From Xenopus tropicalis (lineage: Eukaryota; Chordata; Amphibia; Anura; Pipidae), in NCBI RefSeq assembly GCF_000004195.4, contig NC_030677.2, positions 100,530,829 to 100,594,828 of the forward strand: a DNA stretch of 64,000 bases. Direction: 5' to 3'. The notes under the pieces were generated by a model. That model did no database searches, was not told where the DNA came from, and saw only the letters and a list, made by a program, of their open reading frames with translations. The translations under genes and the position numbers were made by a program. Positions 32,713 to 42,431 of the stretch are shown piece after piece. Numbering within the stretch: position 1 is the stretch's first letter; each line of letters opens with the position of its first letter.

Positions 32713-35030
32713 GTGAATCCTTCCAAAGTGAATCATTCACAAGTGAACTGGAAAAGGAGTTTAACAAGGAGTTCAACAAGAGGAGCAACAGGAGGAACAA
32801 CTAGGGAAGCAACAGCAGAAGACCGGCCAGCCTCAGTCCATTTGAATCAAGACCCAGTTTACTTGCATAATGTCATTGCTCTTATTAGTTTTATCTTTCA
32901 TGTTTGTGCTTCTAAAGGTAACTTCTTCCTTTCACCCCCCATCCTCTCCCTCTCCTTACTGCTACTACTGGCCGCAGGTGATATCTCTCCCAATCCTGGT
33001 CCCTGCCATATACCCATTTCCTATCGCCCACGCAATGCTTCTCTTCTGGTAAAACCCTCACAAACCGCTAACCTGTCTGACATTATTCAAATTCCCACTC
33101 TCTCCTCTTCCTATCTCCGCTTCTCTTGTGCCCTTCTCAATACCCGCTCTGTAACTAACAAAGCCGCTTTTATTCATGATCTGTTTTTCTCCAAGTCTTT
33201 TCACCTTTTTGCCATAACAGAGACCTGGCTCTCTCAGAATGATAATGCTACTGAGGCAGCTCTCTCTTATGGCGGCCTTTCATTCTCTCACACTCCCCGC
33301 ATTACTGGCCGTGGGGGAGGGGTAGGGGTTCTGCTCTCCCCTCATTGCTGGTTTAAACTAATCCCTATACCCCCTACTTTCAGGTTTCCTTCTTTTGAGG
33401 TGCATACGGTTCAGCTGTTCCACCCTCTCTCTGTGCGGGTGGCAGTTGTTTACAGACCTCCTTCTTCAAAATCCTTGGCTACTTTTCTCTCTGACTTTGA
33501 ATCCTGGCTCTCTTTTTTTCTATGCTCTGACACCCCTGCAATCATTTTAGGCGACTTCAATTGCCATATAGATGACCCCTCTCAGCCCTGGCCATCTCGA
33601 TTTCTCCATCTAACCTCCTCCTTTGATCTCCGGCAATGGACTAATACAGCTACCCATAAGGATGGTCATTTTCTAGATCTGGTCTTTTCTAAAAATCTAG
33701 ATCTATCTACATTTAACAGTGAGCCTTTTCCTCTTTCAGATCATCATCTTATCTCCTTTTCTATCTCGCACATGTCTCATTCTCCCTCTAACTCTCAGCC
33801 TAAAACCCTGATTCGCAACATGCGAATGGTTGATATAACTGCTCTCGCTAACTCTCTTAGTTCTAGCCTCTCCTCCTCCTGTGCTTCCTCTGATCCTGAG
33901 TTACTGGTAAATACCTACAACTCAATTTTATCATCTGCAATTAACATGCCCATGCCCCCCTGCAGCCCCAACGCAGTCATGCCCGCAATCCCCGTCCCTG
34001 GCTTAACCCTCAGACACGATTTCTGCGCTCCTGTGCACGATCTGCTGAGCGCATTTGGAGGAAATCACATGTTAAAGCTGACTTCCTCCACTATAAATTT
34101 CTTATGGTGTGTCTCAATACTGCCCTATCCCACGCCAAGCAAGCATACTATAAATAATAATAAATCAAACCCGCGGCGCTTATTCTCCATATTTAACGCG
34201 CTACTTCATCCTTCACCTAATGAATCAATCATATCTGAACACACCCCTCAGGACTTTGCTGACTTCTTTAAAAGCAAAGTCGATTCTATCCGCAAACAAT
34301 TTTCCCAACCTTCAGATACCGGTAATCTCAACCTTCCTAAATCTCCTCTCTCCCTATTCAGCTCCTTCAGTCTCGTAACAGAGTCTGAAGTTTCACAGCT
34401 TCTCCGATCCTCTCCTCCTACTACCTGCTCGCTGGATCCTATGCCCTCATCCCTACTAAAACAGTGTGCCCCTGCCCTTACTCCAGCTCTTACCCACATA
34501 TTCAATTCCTCTCTGGCTTCTGGTACTTTTCCCTCTCTCTTCAAACAAGCATGTGTCAAACCCATTCTTAAAAAGGCTACACTGGACCCATCCTGCCTTT
34601 CTAACTACCGTCCTGTCTCTCTCCTGCCCCTAGCCTCTAAACTCCTGCAACGTCTTGTCTTTTCTCGTGCCACTAACTTCCTCTGCACCCATAATCTGCT
34701 GGACCCTATGCAGTCTGGTTTTCGGCCTGCGCACTCCACTGAGACGGCCTTATGTAGAGTGGCAAATGATCTCCAGACTGCCAAGGCCAAAGGACGCTAC
34801 TCGGTCCTCATTCTCCTAGACCTTTCCTCTGCTTTTGATACTGTCGACCATTCTATTCTTATGCAAATTCTCGATTCTCTGGGGATCCGGGATCAGGCTG
34901 CATCCTGGTTCTCTTCCTATCTCTCTAACCGCTCCTTCTCTGTCACTCTTACTAACAAATCCTCTACCCCGGTTCCGCTTAGTGTGGGGGTGCCTCAGGG
35001 CTCTGTGCTTGGTCCTTTGCTGTTCTCCCT
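32700..35030 (+). pseudogene. L2-clade LINE ORF2, 3'-truncated before RT active site
   Basis: A single open frame runs 32686-35175, but the L2 part ends near 35030. A hydrophobic segment (about residues 80-97) is followed by GDISPNPGP (98-106), resembling a degenerate 2A motif. The APE-type endonuclease has [18 protein letters not shown] (about 177-181), GDFNCHIDD and SDHHLISF. The RT has [22 protein letters not shown] and [13 protein letters not shown]. The frame then runs into gypsy-type sequence, so the YxDD motif, thumb and C terminus are missing and it cannot be active. No ATG fits the expected start. An older relative lies at 2925-5335. Confidence 0.88.
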
Positions 35031-35085
35031 GGTGGTAATACCGATTTTGCATATGTCGGGACGAAATAAATTTCGTGGGGGAGAG
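35031..35085 (+). mobile_element. Gypsy-type pol 3' end and polypurine tract
   Basis: A short stretch (TATGTCGGGACGAAATAAAT, TTCGTGGGGGAGAG) immediately precedes the LTR. The GTGGGGGAGAG run at 35075-35085 is a polypurine tract abutting TG of the LTR, as expected for plus-strand priming. Only the last codons of the polyprotein region remain, fused to the L2 frame. Confidence 0.65.
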
Positions 35086-35703
35086 TGTAAGAGGTATAAG
35101 GTTATTATGCACCCCCCTAATAAAAATTGTGCTTTTAAACAAGTTCAGCACTTAATTACATCTTGTTTCCCATAAGACTGTATTTTCCAGGAACACTTCC
35201 TGCTCTGCTACTGCAGGGGGAACCAAAGTGCACAGCTAAGGTAGGAACTTTTACCTGATGCACCAGTTTCCATGTGCAGGACTAAGAGACTGTTCCTGTT
35301 GTCTTACAGGTAGTAATCCTCATCCTAAAGTTTTATAAAGTTACCCAATATTGTTTATATGACACTGCAAACCAATTTTACACTGTCTCCAGCACAGACA
35401 GCCTGCAGTGAGATACAGCAGCCAGACAGTTACACCTGCTGAATCAGTGCACATGTTACACAGTAGTTAATGCTGGTTATAGATTCTTTATGCAGCAAGA
35501 TATATTAGATTTCCAGCATAGTAATATGTTATGTTACTTGTATACTGAAGTATTTGTATAAAAGTGTATGTTTAGATGTTTAGGAACTTTTACCTGTGCA
35601 GGACTAAAAGACTGTTCCTGTTGTCTTACAGCTCCCTGCAATAAAAGGAATTACTTCTCTTACCCTACCCTCGCACTCTGAATTCATTTTCATATGTGCA
35701 ACA
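35086..35703 (+). mobile_element. LTR of a gypsy-like retroelement
   Basis: It starts TGTAAGAGGT and ends ATGTGCAACA (TG..CA), 618 bp. It has a TATA-like TATAAAAG at about 35557 and AATAAAAG at about 35639 (polyadenylation). A block beginning AGGAACTTTTACCTG and ending TGTTGTCTTACAG occurs twice, at about 35245 and 35581. It is only the 3' LTR with a stub of internal sequence, so no matching target duplication can be seen. Confidence 0.75.
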
Positions 35704-35712
35704 CGTATACCT

Positions 35713-35898
35713 TTGATTATTTGTGCGGAATCATAATCCAAAAATTTTGTGTCTGAAAATCAAAATGTTACCTCGTGCAAAACAAAGCAAGAGAGAAGCA
35801 ATAATGCCACCCTTTGCAAAAGTGAAGAACAGGAAAACAAACCAGTACCAGAAGTGCCAAAGTCCTGCTCCAATGAGAAACAGAGAAATGCTTCTTGC
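35713..35898 (+). pseudogene. Broken coding sequence, middle part
   Basis: An open frame with Lys/Glu/Cys-rich composition contains SCKTKQERSNNATLCK and PVPEVPKSCSNEKQRNAS, stylistically like the flanking relic segments (LCK-EE repeats also occur after 36800). It stops where a T2 MITE begins at TTAA (35899). Likely the same ancestral gene as 31545-32058 and 36789-37870. Confidence 0.45.
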
Positions 35899-36788
35899 TT
35901 AAAGGAGAAAGAAAGGTAAAAACTAAGTAAGCTTTATCAGAAAGGTCAATGTAAATTAAAGGAAAAAGAAAGTCAAAGTCACTTGGGGGTGCCAAAATGT
36001 TAGGCACCCCCAAGTGACTTTGACCACCTACCTTTTACCCCGGGCTGGTGCCCCTGTGAGGAGGGAACAGCACCAGCCCGGGGTAGCTGCCGGCGCTTGC
36101 TTTTTCCTGATTCGCTGCGCGCGCATGCGCAGTAGAGTGAAAAGCCGAACTTAAACATTAAAGTCGGCTTTTCACTCTACTGCGCATGCGCCCACCGCTG
36201 GCATTCCAGCAACGGAAGCCGGAAGAAGGAAGCGATCCGCTCCAGGTGCCCCGGGCTGGTGCTGTTTTCTCCTAACAGGGGCACCAGCCCGGGGTACGAG
36301 GTAAGCGGTTAAAGTCACTTGGGGGTGCCTAACATTTTGGCACCCCCAAGTGATTTTGCCTTTTGTTTCCCTTTAAACAATAAGCACATAAATGCTGCAC
36401 TGACTTCTCTGAAAAAAAAATTCTTGTGTCTGTAGCCACAGTCCTGTGCCACAGACACACAGCTTTCTTCTCTCTGCTCTCTCCTGCTCCCCCCTCCCTC
36501 AAGAATGCTAAGAACTCACTCCCCCCCTTAAGAATGTGGATCTGAGCCAATCAGCAGTAAGCTGACTCATAGTCTTACCAACTGAGCATGTTCACTTGGT
36601 CTGGGTGTCTGTGCAGGAGTGAGGCATTATGGGAACTTTCTTTATACAGCTCAGAGTTTTTACTTCCTGTTTGGCTTCTGATCTTCTGAACAGGTGAAAT
36701 ATGGGGAGACTTAAGGGCACTATTGAGAGAACTGAAGGTATGCCTGCGGCTTGAGATTAACTCTTTACTAACCTTTCCTTCTCCTTTA
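35899..36788. mobile_element. T2 MITE (outer) disrupting the coding relic
   Basis: Left end TTAAAGGAGAAAGAAAGG, right end CCTTTCCTTCTCCTTTA. The interior near 36480-36540 is the reverse complement of the block in the 8216 element. It holds another MITE (35956-36376). The right end followed by TAGG mimics a splice acceptor, but the terminal repeat explains it. Confidence 0.8.
35956..36376. mobile_element. T2-like MITE nested in a T2 MITE
   Basis: Begins TTAAAGGAAAAAGAAAGTC, ends GTTTCCCTTTAA. Subterminal blocks of GGGGGTGCC and TTTTGGCACCCCCAAGTGA fold back on themselves, and CCCCGGGCTGGTGC blocks mirror across the centre (TTTTCACTCTACTGCGCATG). A relative with the same plan is at 59393-60357. 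Confidence 0.85.
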
Positions 36789-37870
36789 TAGGAGAAAAAG
36801 ACCAAAAAGGTGGCAAGAAAGGGAAGAGAAATATGAAACAGGTCCCCAAGGTAGAAATAAAAGAAAAACCCTCCACTCTTTGCCTAAAGGAGGAAAATAA
36901 CAAAAAAAGTTGGAAAGAAAAGAGGGGAAAAATAAGAAACGCCATATCAAGGCAGAAAAACGATATAGACCCTTATATGACTGCACAAATAAAGGAGAAA
37001 GAAATGAGGCATCAACTTACAGAACGGAGGAATGGAAAACTGAACCTGATTACACTCCTTGGATAAATGAGAAACAGAAAATCGTGCCCTTTACTGACTA
37101 CTTACATGAGAGAAGGGCCAAAAAAAAGAGGAAAGGAAAGGTAGAAAATATAATAGACAGGCTATCAAGGCAGAGGAATATCAAAAGAGAGAAAAGTTAA
37201 TGGATGGATTCAAATCACGCACCAGATTCTACGCAGATGGACAGAGTGAATTCTCTAATGATTCTTGTGCGCATGTTGAGGTTATGGGCCAGCACTTCCC
37301 AAAGGGGACTGATGACTGGATCCCTGAACTCAACCTGACGCAGTAGCATAAAGATGGCCTTGAGAGGTAATGAGAATGTCTAGATGACAGAATCATTGAT
37401 GCAGCTTAGTCCTTGATGAAAATCCAGTTTGAGGCAGAGGGGCTTCAAAGTTCACTCATTTCCCAACTTGGATTTAATTCTTTTAAAGGACCCTCTGTAC
37501 AGATTCATTATGAAAGCATAGAGAAACATTGGATGACAATATGCTTTAAAATGGATCATGTGGATATTGCAGACAGTGCTAAAATACACATCATTATACC
37601 ACATTAAGGAAACAGATAAATGATTGTTATAGCGCACTGGTAAATGATCCTGGAGATACTTGATGTAGACGAAACAAGAAAACACTCATGACTGTGGGGT
37701 TTATGCTATTGCTAATGCATTTGAGTTCCTGTCTGATGGAAACCCCATGTGCAAATATAATCGCAAGAAAATGAGAGGACACCTAATTCGTTGTTTTGGA
37801 GAGAAGAAAGTTTGCTGCTTTCCATAAAAGAGCAGATGCCTGTGTGATTGACCTGGAACCCAAAATTAAC
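36789..37870 (+). pseudogene. Broken Ulp1/C48-like cysteine protease coding sequence
   Basis: A lysine-rich region (36789-37200) leads in shifting frames into a protease-like domain. The segments are DDRIIDAA (about 37383), EGLQSSLISQLGF (about 37440), a catalytic-His-type EKHWMT (about 37521-37540) and, after a frameshift, the Cys box HDCGVYAIANAFEFL (about 37690-37735), then MRGHLIRCFGEKK. The order HW..DCGVYAIA..MR-HL--CF is typical of Ulp1-like (C48) proteins found near transposons in animals. In-frame stops (for example at about 37407) and frameshifts show it is dead. Assignment is by motif memory. Confidence 0.6.
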
Positions 37871-38095
37871 CTTACGTGGCAGGAAATAAAATGTACTGCA
37901 ACATAAGGAATGGTTTCATGACTGAATTAGCATCTCAATATTTATTTATCATAACAGCAAGTGTAAAACTATGGTTGACATAAGATGTAGAACCTATGTT
38001 TATACGCTATTCCAAAAGATGGAGATACTGTACGTATCTTCTACCAGACAATCAATATATTTTCCCAGTGATATTTATATTGGAATACTGAAGAA

Positions 38096-38236
38096 ATGAT
38101 GGGAGGGAGAGGAGGTGTAAGTATTCCCGTGGGAGGAAGAGGAGGCAAAAGGCTGGGAGATAAACTGATGGGAGGGAGAGGAGGATTAAATATAAAGGCT
38201 GGTGAACACACTAATGGGAGAGAAAGTCGTTCCTGA
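38096..38236 (+). other. Small ORF with repeated MGGRGG/VGGRGG boxes
   Basis: 46 codons from ATG to TGA: MMGGRGG, PVGGRGGKR, then LMGGRGG, giving three RGG-type boxes spaced 12-15 residues apart. The underlying DNA has three GGGAGGNAGAGGAGG copies, so the repeat may be a DNA-level one. It lies about 230 bp downstream of the protease relic and could be that gene's basic tail. Function unknown. Confidence 0.35.
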
Positions 38237-38239
38237 ATG

Positions 38240-39050
38240 TCGTATAACCTTCATTAGAAACTATAACAGATCAGGAGAAGCATGTAAAGAAAAGAAATGT
38301 ATTATTATAATTTTTATTTGTCATTTTTTTATTTTTTAGTATAATATTTATATACAAAAAATAAACACTAATCCTTTTTTGTTATACGTAAATAATAGTC
38401 ATAGTTTGAATCAGGAGTGTGCCATACACTTGCACCTTCTGATTTTGCCTTTGCTGTAAATTTACCTTTGTTGAGAATACTGCAATAAACACAGGGTTTT
38501 AGCTGAAATAGATCTGTTTACTCGTGGAACTGGGCATAATATTGTGGCTGCACAGTCATGAGCATCTATAGAAAAATTTTCAGGGTGGGACAAAGTAGTA
38601 AACCAAAAGCAACCTAATTATGGCCCCTATGGAAAAACTATTTCTAAATGCCAAATGAGATTGTGATGTGCAGGAGCATGCCCTCTGTACACGTTTATTA
38701 TGCGCAAACATAACACTGTTTTTCTCTTTGTGAATATAAATTCGCAATTTACAAAATCAGTTTGGCGAATATTTTTTCCAGCACTAAAGCAATTTGCGAA
38801 TATCCCATGTTTAAAAAGCTTTAGGGACATTCGCACTCTGAATAAAAAATTTGCAATTATGTCTCCCCATTAAATTCACCAGTCTTGTCCAGCTTTATAA
38901 ATATAAACAGGAGCAGGACAAATATGTTCACTGTGTAAATAATTTGTGCTGTGCAAATTTTATAAATGACCCCCATTGTCCTAAAAAATGAATTAAATGT
39001 AAATGCTGTGCTAAAGGTAGAGGCAACAGAAAGGGTTAATAGAGAACAGG
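38240..39050. other. Intergenic sequence, nothing recognised
   Basis: AT-rich. Fragments around 38660-38830 (TTCGCAATTTA, GCGAATATTT) hint at a decayed MITE, without clear ends. Confidence 0.4.
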
Positions 39051-39054
39051 AGAA

Positions 39055-39367
39055 TACAGGTATCGGACCCCTTATCCGGAAACCCATTATCCAGAAAGTT
39101 CTGAATTAAGGAAAGGTCATCTCCCATAGACTCCATTTTTATCAAATCATTCACATAATTCAAATAATTACAGCACCTAGTACTTGATCCCAACTAAGAT
39201 ATAATTAATCCTTATTGGAGCCAAAACAATCCTATTGTGTTTAATTACAGTTTTTATTACAGTTTTTTTTAGCAGACTTAAGGTAGGAGATCTGAATTAC
39301 GGAAAGACCCCTTATCCGGAAAACTCCAAGTCCTGAGCATTCTGAATAACAGGTCCCATACCTGTAT
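39055..39367. mobile_element. MITE, TACAGGTAT ends
   Basis: Left TACAGGTATCGGACCCCTTA then TCCGGAAACCCATTATCC; right TTATCCGGAAAACTCC and GGTCCCATACCTGTA. A second copy with the same layout is at 55129-55449. Non-coding. The superfamily is not clear from the sequence alone. Confidence 0.8.
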
Positions 39368-39775
39368 ATCATTTTATATATAGAAAATAATGTGGGGTAA
39401 TATAATACACACTGGAGATGTACTGTGTTATGATGCACAATTTGCAGGCAGGGGGCTTTGTTTGCTGAAGGTGAATTACCAGACAAGAAAATCCATATAT
39501 ATTCATATGTAATATTTTAATTTTAGGGTCCCTACAGGCCACATACTTTGGTAAAGCTATGCATATTAGGCATCAAACTGTTCAGCAGATGGAAATAGCA
39601 AAATCACTTTCTTTTGTTCCTCCTAGGTGTCAAGACCAAAAGAAAAATGACATTGCAAATGGGATGAGAAAACTATACACAATTTAGTCCATATACGTAA
39701 TATAAATGTATAGCAAGTCCTTGCTAATAAATACTTTTTTGTTTTCATAAGTCCTGTGAGTGCGGCATTTATACA
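39368..39775. other. Intergenic sequence, nothing recognised
   Basis: No supported features between the two elements. Confidence 0.4.
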
Positions 39776-41057
39776 TACTGTATATACTCGAGTATAAGCC
39801 GATCCGAATATAAGCCGAGGTACCTAATTTTACCTAAGAAAACTGGAAAAACTTATTGACTCGAGTATAAGCCTAGGGAACCCCTCCTAGGGTGGGAAAT
39901 ACAGCCGCTACTGCTAAGTTTCAATAATCAAATAACAGATAAATAAATAATAGATAACTTTAGAGAAAGACAAAAGCAAGTTTGGGAAGGCTAAGGAAGC
40001 TGCCATACTAATAATCAAGTACTTGCCATCCTGTGTGCTTTGTGCTCGTCCCATTGGTTCTGTGAGCTGTGCGCTCCCATCATTAGTGAATCTCAATTAC
40101 CAAAAATAATTACTTACAAATCCTAAGTAGGCACAGTGCATCATTGGAGCTTTTTTATTTCTAATGATCTGCCCTTAAAAGTTTTTTTTTATACCTTTTT
40201 AGTGGTCTTTTTATGTGCCTTTTTTAGTGAATGTGTGCCCCATGTGCCTTTTTCAGTGAATGTGTGTCCCATTGTGGTACGCCGTAGCTTGATGCGCATC
40301 CCATCGGTTCGGTAATTAGAAGCAGTAACAGAGCACATTCGTCCCTTAATGGTGCAGCGCGCGTCGCGCATGATGGCTTTAAAATCAGAGATATCGAGTT
40401 TTAAACTTTTAGGTCAAGAATTCAAGAACCCAAATAATCTGAAAACCCCTGGATTAGTGCATTATCACATAACTAAAAATCATTATTAATGTATACATCA
40501 TTAATGTATGCAGGTTCTCACAGCTGAATCACTATCAGGTTGAAAAAAAGATTTTCATGAGAGATAGAAAATGCCTAAGAAGCCATGAGACAGGTCAGAT
40601 GCACTGCTTCTAATTACCGGACCGATGGAACGCACATGAAGCTGCGTCGTGCCACATTTATTCGCGCCGCTTATTATACAGGTCAGAGCTCAGATGCAGA
40701 CTGAATGACCCTTGGTGTAGCGCGTGTATCCCGTGCGCACGGCATACGCGATCTGGTACTGCTTACCCAAATGGCACTGTAATGATTCGCGCCGGACAGG
40801 TAAGATGCACAGCGTCAAACGCGCTGGAACGCACATGAAGCCGCGTCTCGGTTCATTCATTCGCGACGCGCATGAAGCCTGCGCACGGCATACGTGGTCT
40901 GTTACTGCTTGTAAGTACCGTAACGTGCGCGTCTGCACGAAGAGACTGTGCGCGCGCAGTGCTGACTACCGTATATACTCGAGTATAAGTCGAGGTTACT
41001 TTTTCAGCACATTTTTTTGGGCTGAAAAACTCGGCTTATACTCGAGTATATACGGTA
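39776..41057. mobile_element. Non-autonomous DNA element with TATACTCGAGTATAAGCC ends
   Basis: Left end TACTGTATATACTCGAGTAT, right end ATACTCGAGTATATACGGTA, about 1.28 kb. Further copies of CTCGAGTATAAGCC occur just inside (39859 and 40978), and 40967-41057 is by itself a complete hairpin. The interior has CpG-rich blocks that recur, such as GGAACGCACATGAAG (40628 and 40829), GGTAATTAGAAGCAGTAAC and its inverse, and two CCTTTTTCAGTGAATGTGTG-like copies near 40220-40260. No transposase. Confidence 0.75.
40967..41057. repeat. 91-bp palindromic hairpin at element right end
   Basis: Left half TACCGTATATACTCGAGTAT, right half its near-perfect reverse complement, with TTTTTCAGC/GCTGAAAAA in the inner part and a short T-rich loop. 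It could be a solo fold-back copy inserted next to, or forming, the right end of the larger element. Confidence 0.85.
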
Positions 41058-41124
41058 CTTTACTTATACTTTGCTATCCTGCACCCAGGCATTATTTATC
41101 TCTACCTTTACGTGAGTGCCTGAT

Positions 41125-41158
41125 TTCTACACTTGTGTATATATATATGTATATATAT
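41125..41158. repeat. TA-rich microsatellite at palindrome outer edge
   Basis: (TATATA)n with TG interruptions directly outside the left arm of the 1-kb palindrome. A matching TA run lies beyond the right arm at 43505-43525. Confidence 0.8.
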
Positions 41159-42159
41159 AATAGACTGCAATGCAAGCCAGCACTCACGGGACTTCAAAAA
41201 GCTACAATATTAAATAAATGAAAACGTTTACAGAAAGTCTTGAAGCATGGTTCTTTATTTGTCTGACGTTTCAGTTCCAGCCAGGAACTTTCATCAGGGA
41301 GAACAGCACTGTGCTAGTACAAACAAATTTAAAGCTGCAGAATGGCGCCAAAAACCACGTTGCTAGGCAACCACAGGAACCCAGTAAACACAACACATAA
41401 ATAAACAAACAAAAGAAAGAAAGAAAGGAAATATATAATGGCCGTAGGAGTATATTGCACACAATACTGAGTGGAAAAGTGCTATAGGAACATACACGCA
41501 CCTTGCCCCCCTTAGGTACCGATCGCTCGTGTCTGGGCTACCCACAGTGTCCTTGAAAGGAGAGCGCAGCCGCTCTTGCCCGATTCCCCCAAACTCCAGC
41601 AGTCCCCCAAGCCACAGAAAGGCGCTAGGTGCGCTGCTGCGTACAGCACTGAGGGTGCGACGTCGCACACGCGTTGCCAAGCAACCGCCGAAGCCCGGCG
41701 GTTCGCTCCTCTCCCCGTGACAGGCAATGCCATTTGCCGTACGTGCATAAAGCCATAGGAGACACCCTCTGCCAATCCGGAGGGTAGCAAGGGGTGCTCC
41801 TAGTTAAATAAAAGAAGGTGGGAAGGAGCTTGTCGCATGAGACTGAAAGGGCTCAGATACAGGGGACCCCCCTCCGCAGGGGGTATGGAGTATTCACTGG
41901 GGGCAAGTAAGGGAGCATGTGGAAAGGACCGTATGTAGTGCAGGGTACGCTTGCTACCCTGTCTAGGGTAATTGCCACAGACACTAAATAAGGAATATTT
42001 ATTGGGCAGGGGTGGTATGACCAGCAGTTCCAGGTTCAGTGTGTGTGCGTATTTACCAAAGGCTGGCTGGCCATGGAGAGCATAACACAGAAAACGGAAA
42101 AAATAAAATACAATACATAAGCATGGCATAAGCATGGCATAATCATAAGCTCCATTAAA
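41159..42159 (-). repeat. Left arm of 1001-bp inverted repeat
   Basis: Reverse complement of 42432-43432 without a single gap: position x pairs with 84591-x throughout. I noticed two substitutions (about 41270 and 41670). Features inside appear twice: a CpG-rich segment with GGTTGCTTGGCAAC-type words, AATAAATATTCC, and an outward-facing hammerhead on the minus strand (about 41265-41301). The matched open frames are incidental; none resembles a known protein. Probably a Penelope-like 3' region. Confidence 0.92.
41262..41301 (-). ncRNA. Hammerhead ribozyme motif (left arm)
   Basis: Minus-strand mirror of 43290-43329: CTGATGA (41297-41291), helix II AGTTCC/GGAACT around a TGGCT loop, GAAA, then CGTC. 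The downstream base differs from the right-arm copy (GTCAGAC versus GTCGGAC), weakening helix I here. Confidence 0.65.
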
Positions 42160-42431
42160 TGCCTGAAAGAGGGGACCTCAATTCAACCGGTTGCTAGGCA
42201 TTTTGCACAGCAACGCCACCCACTTCCAACTTTCAAATGCATGGCAATAGACCAACAACTTCCCCTCAGGAGGGGGGGAAATAGAGACTTGGCTCTTCTA
42301 CGCCGTGAATCCAGATGGATTCATACCCTGGACTGTGTGGCCCCCCGGGGTCTGAATGAAACACTACCACTGGGTTGTTTCATTTAATACCAGACTTGTA
42401 CATTCTACCTCCACTGCCCTCTGGTTAACAC
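42160..42431. other. Unique 272-bp spacer of the inverted repeat
   Basis: Single-copy centre between the arms. It contains TTGCTAGGCATTTTGCACAG and a GGCCCCCCGGGG run. No open frame or element ends recognised. Confidence 0.6.

Noticed and set aside
36770..36792. Splice acceptor before the lysine-rich frame
   Set aside because: The pyrimidine tract is the terminal repeat of the T2 MITE (CCTTTCCTTCTCCTTTA).
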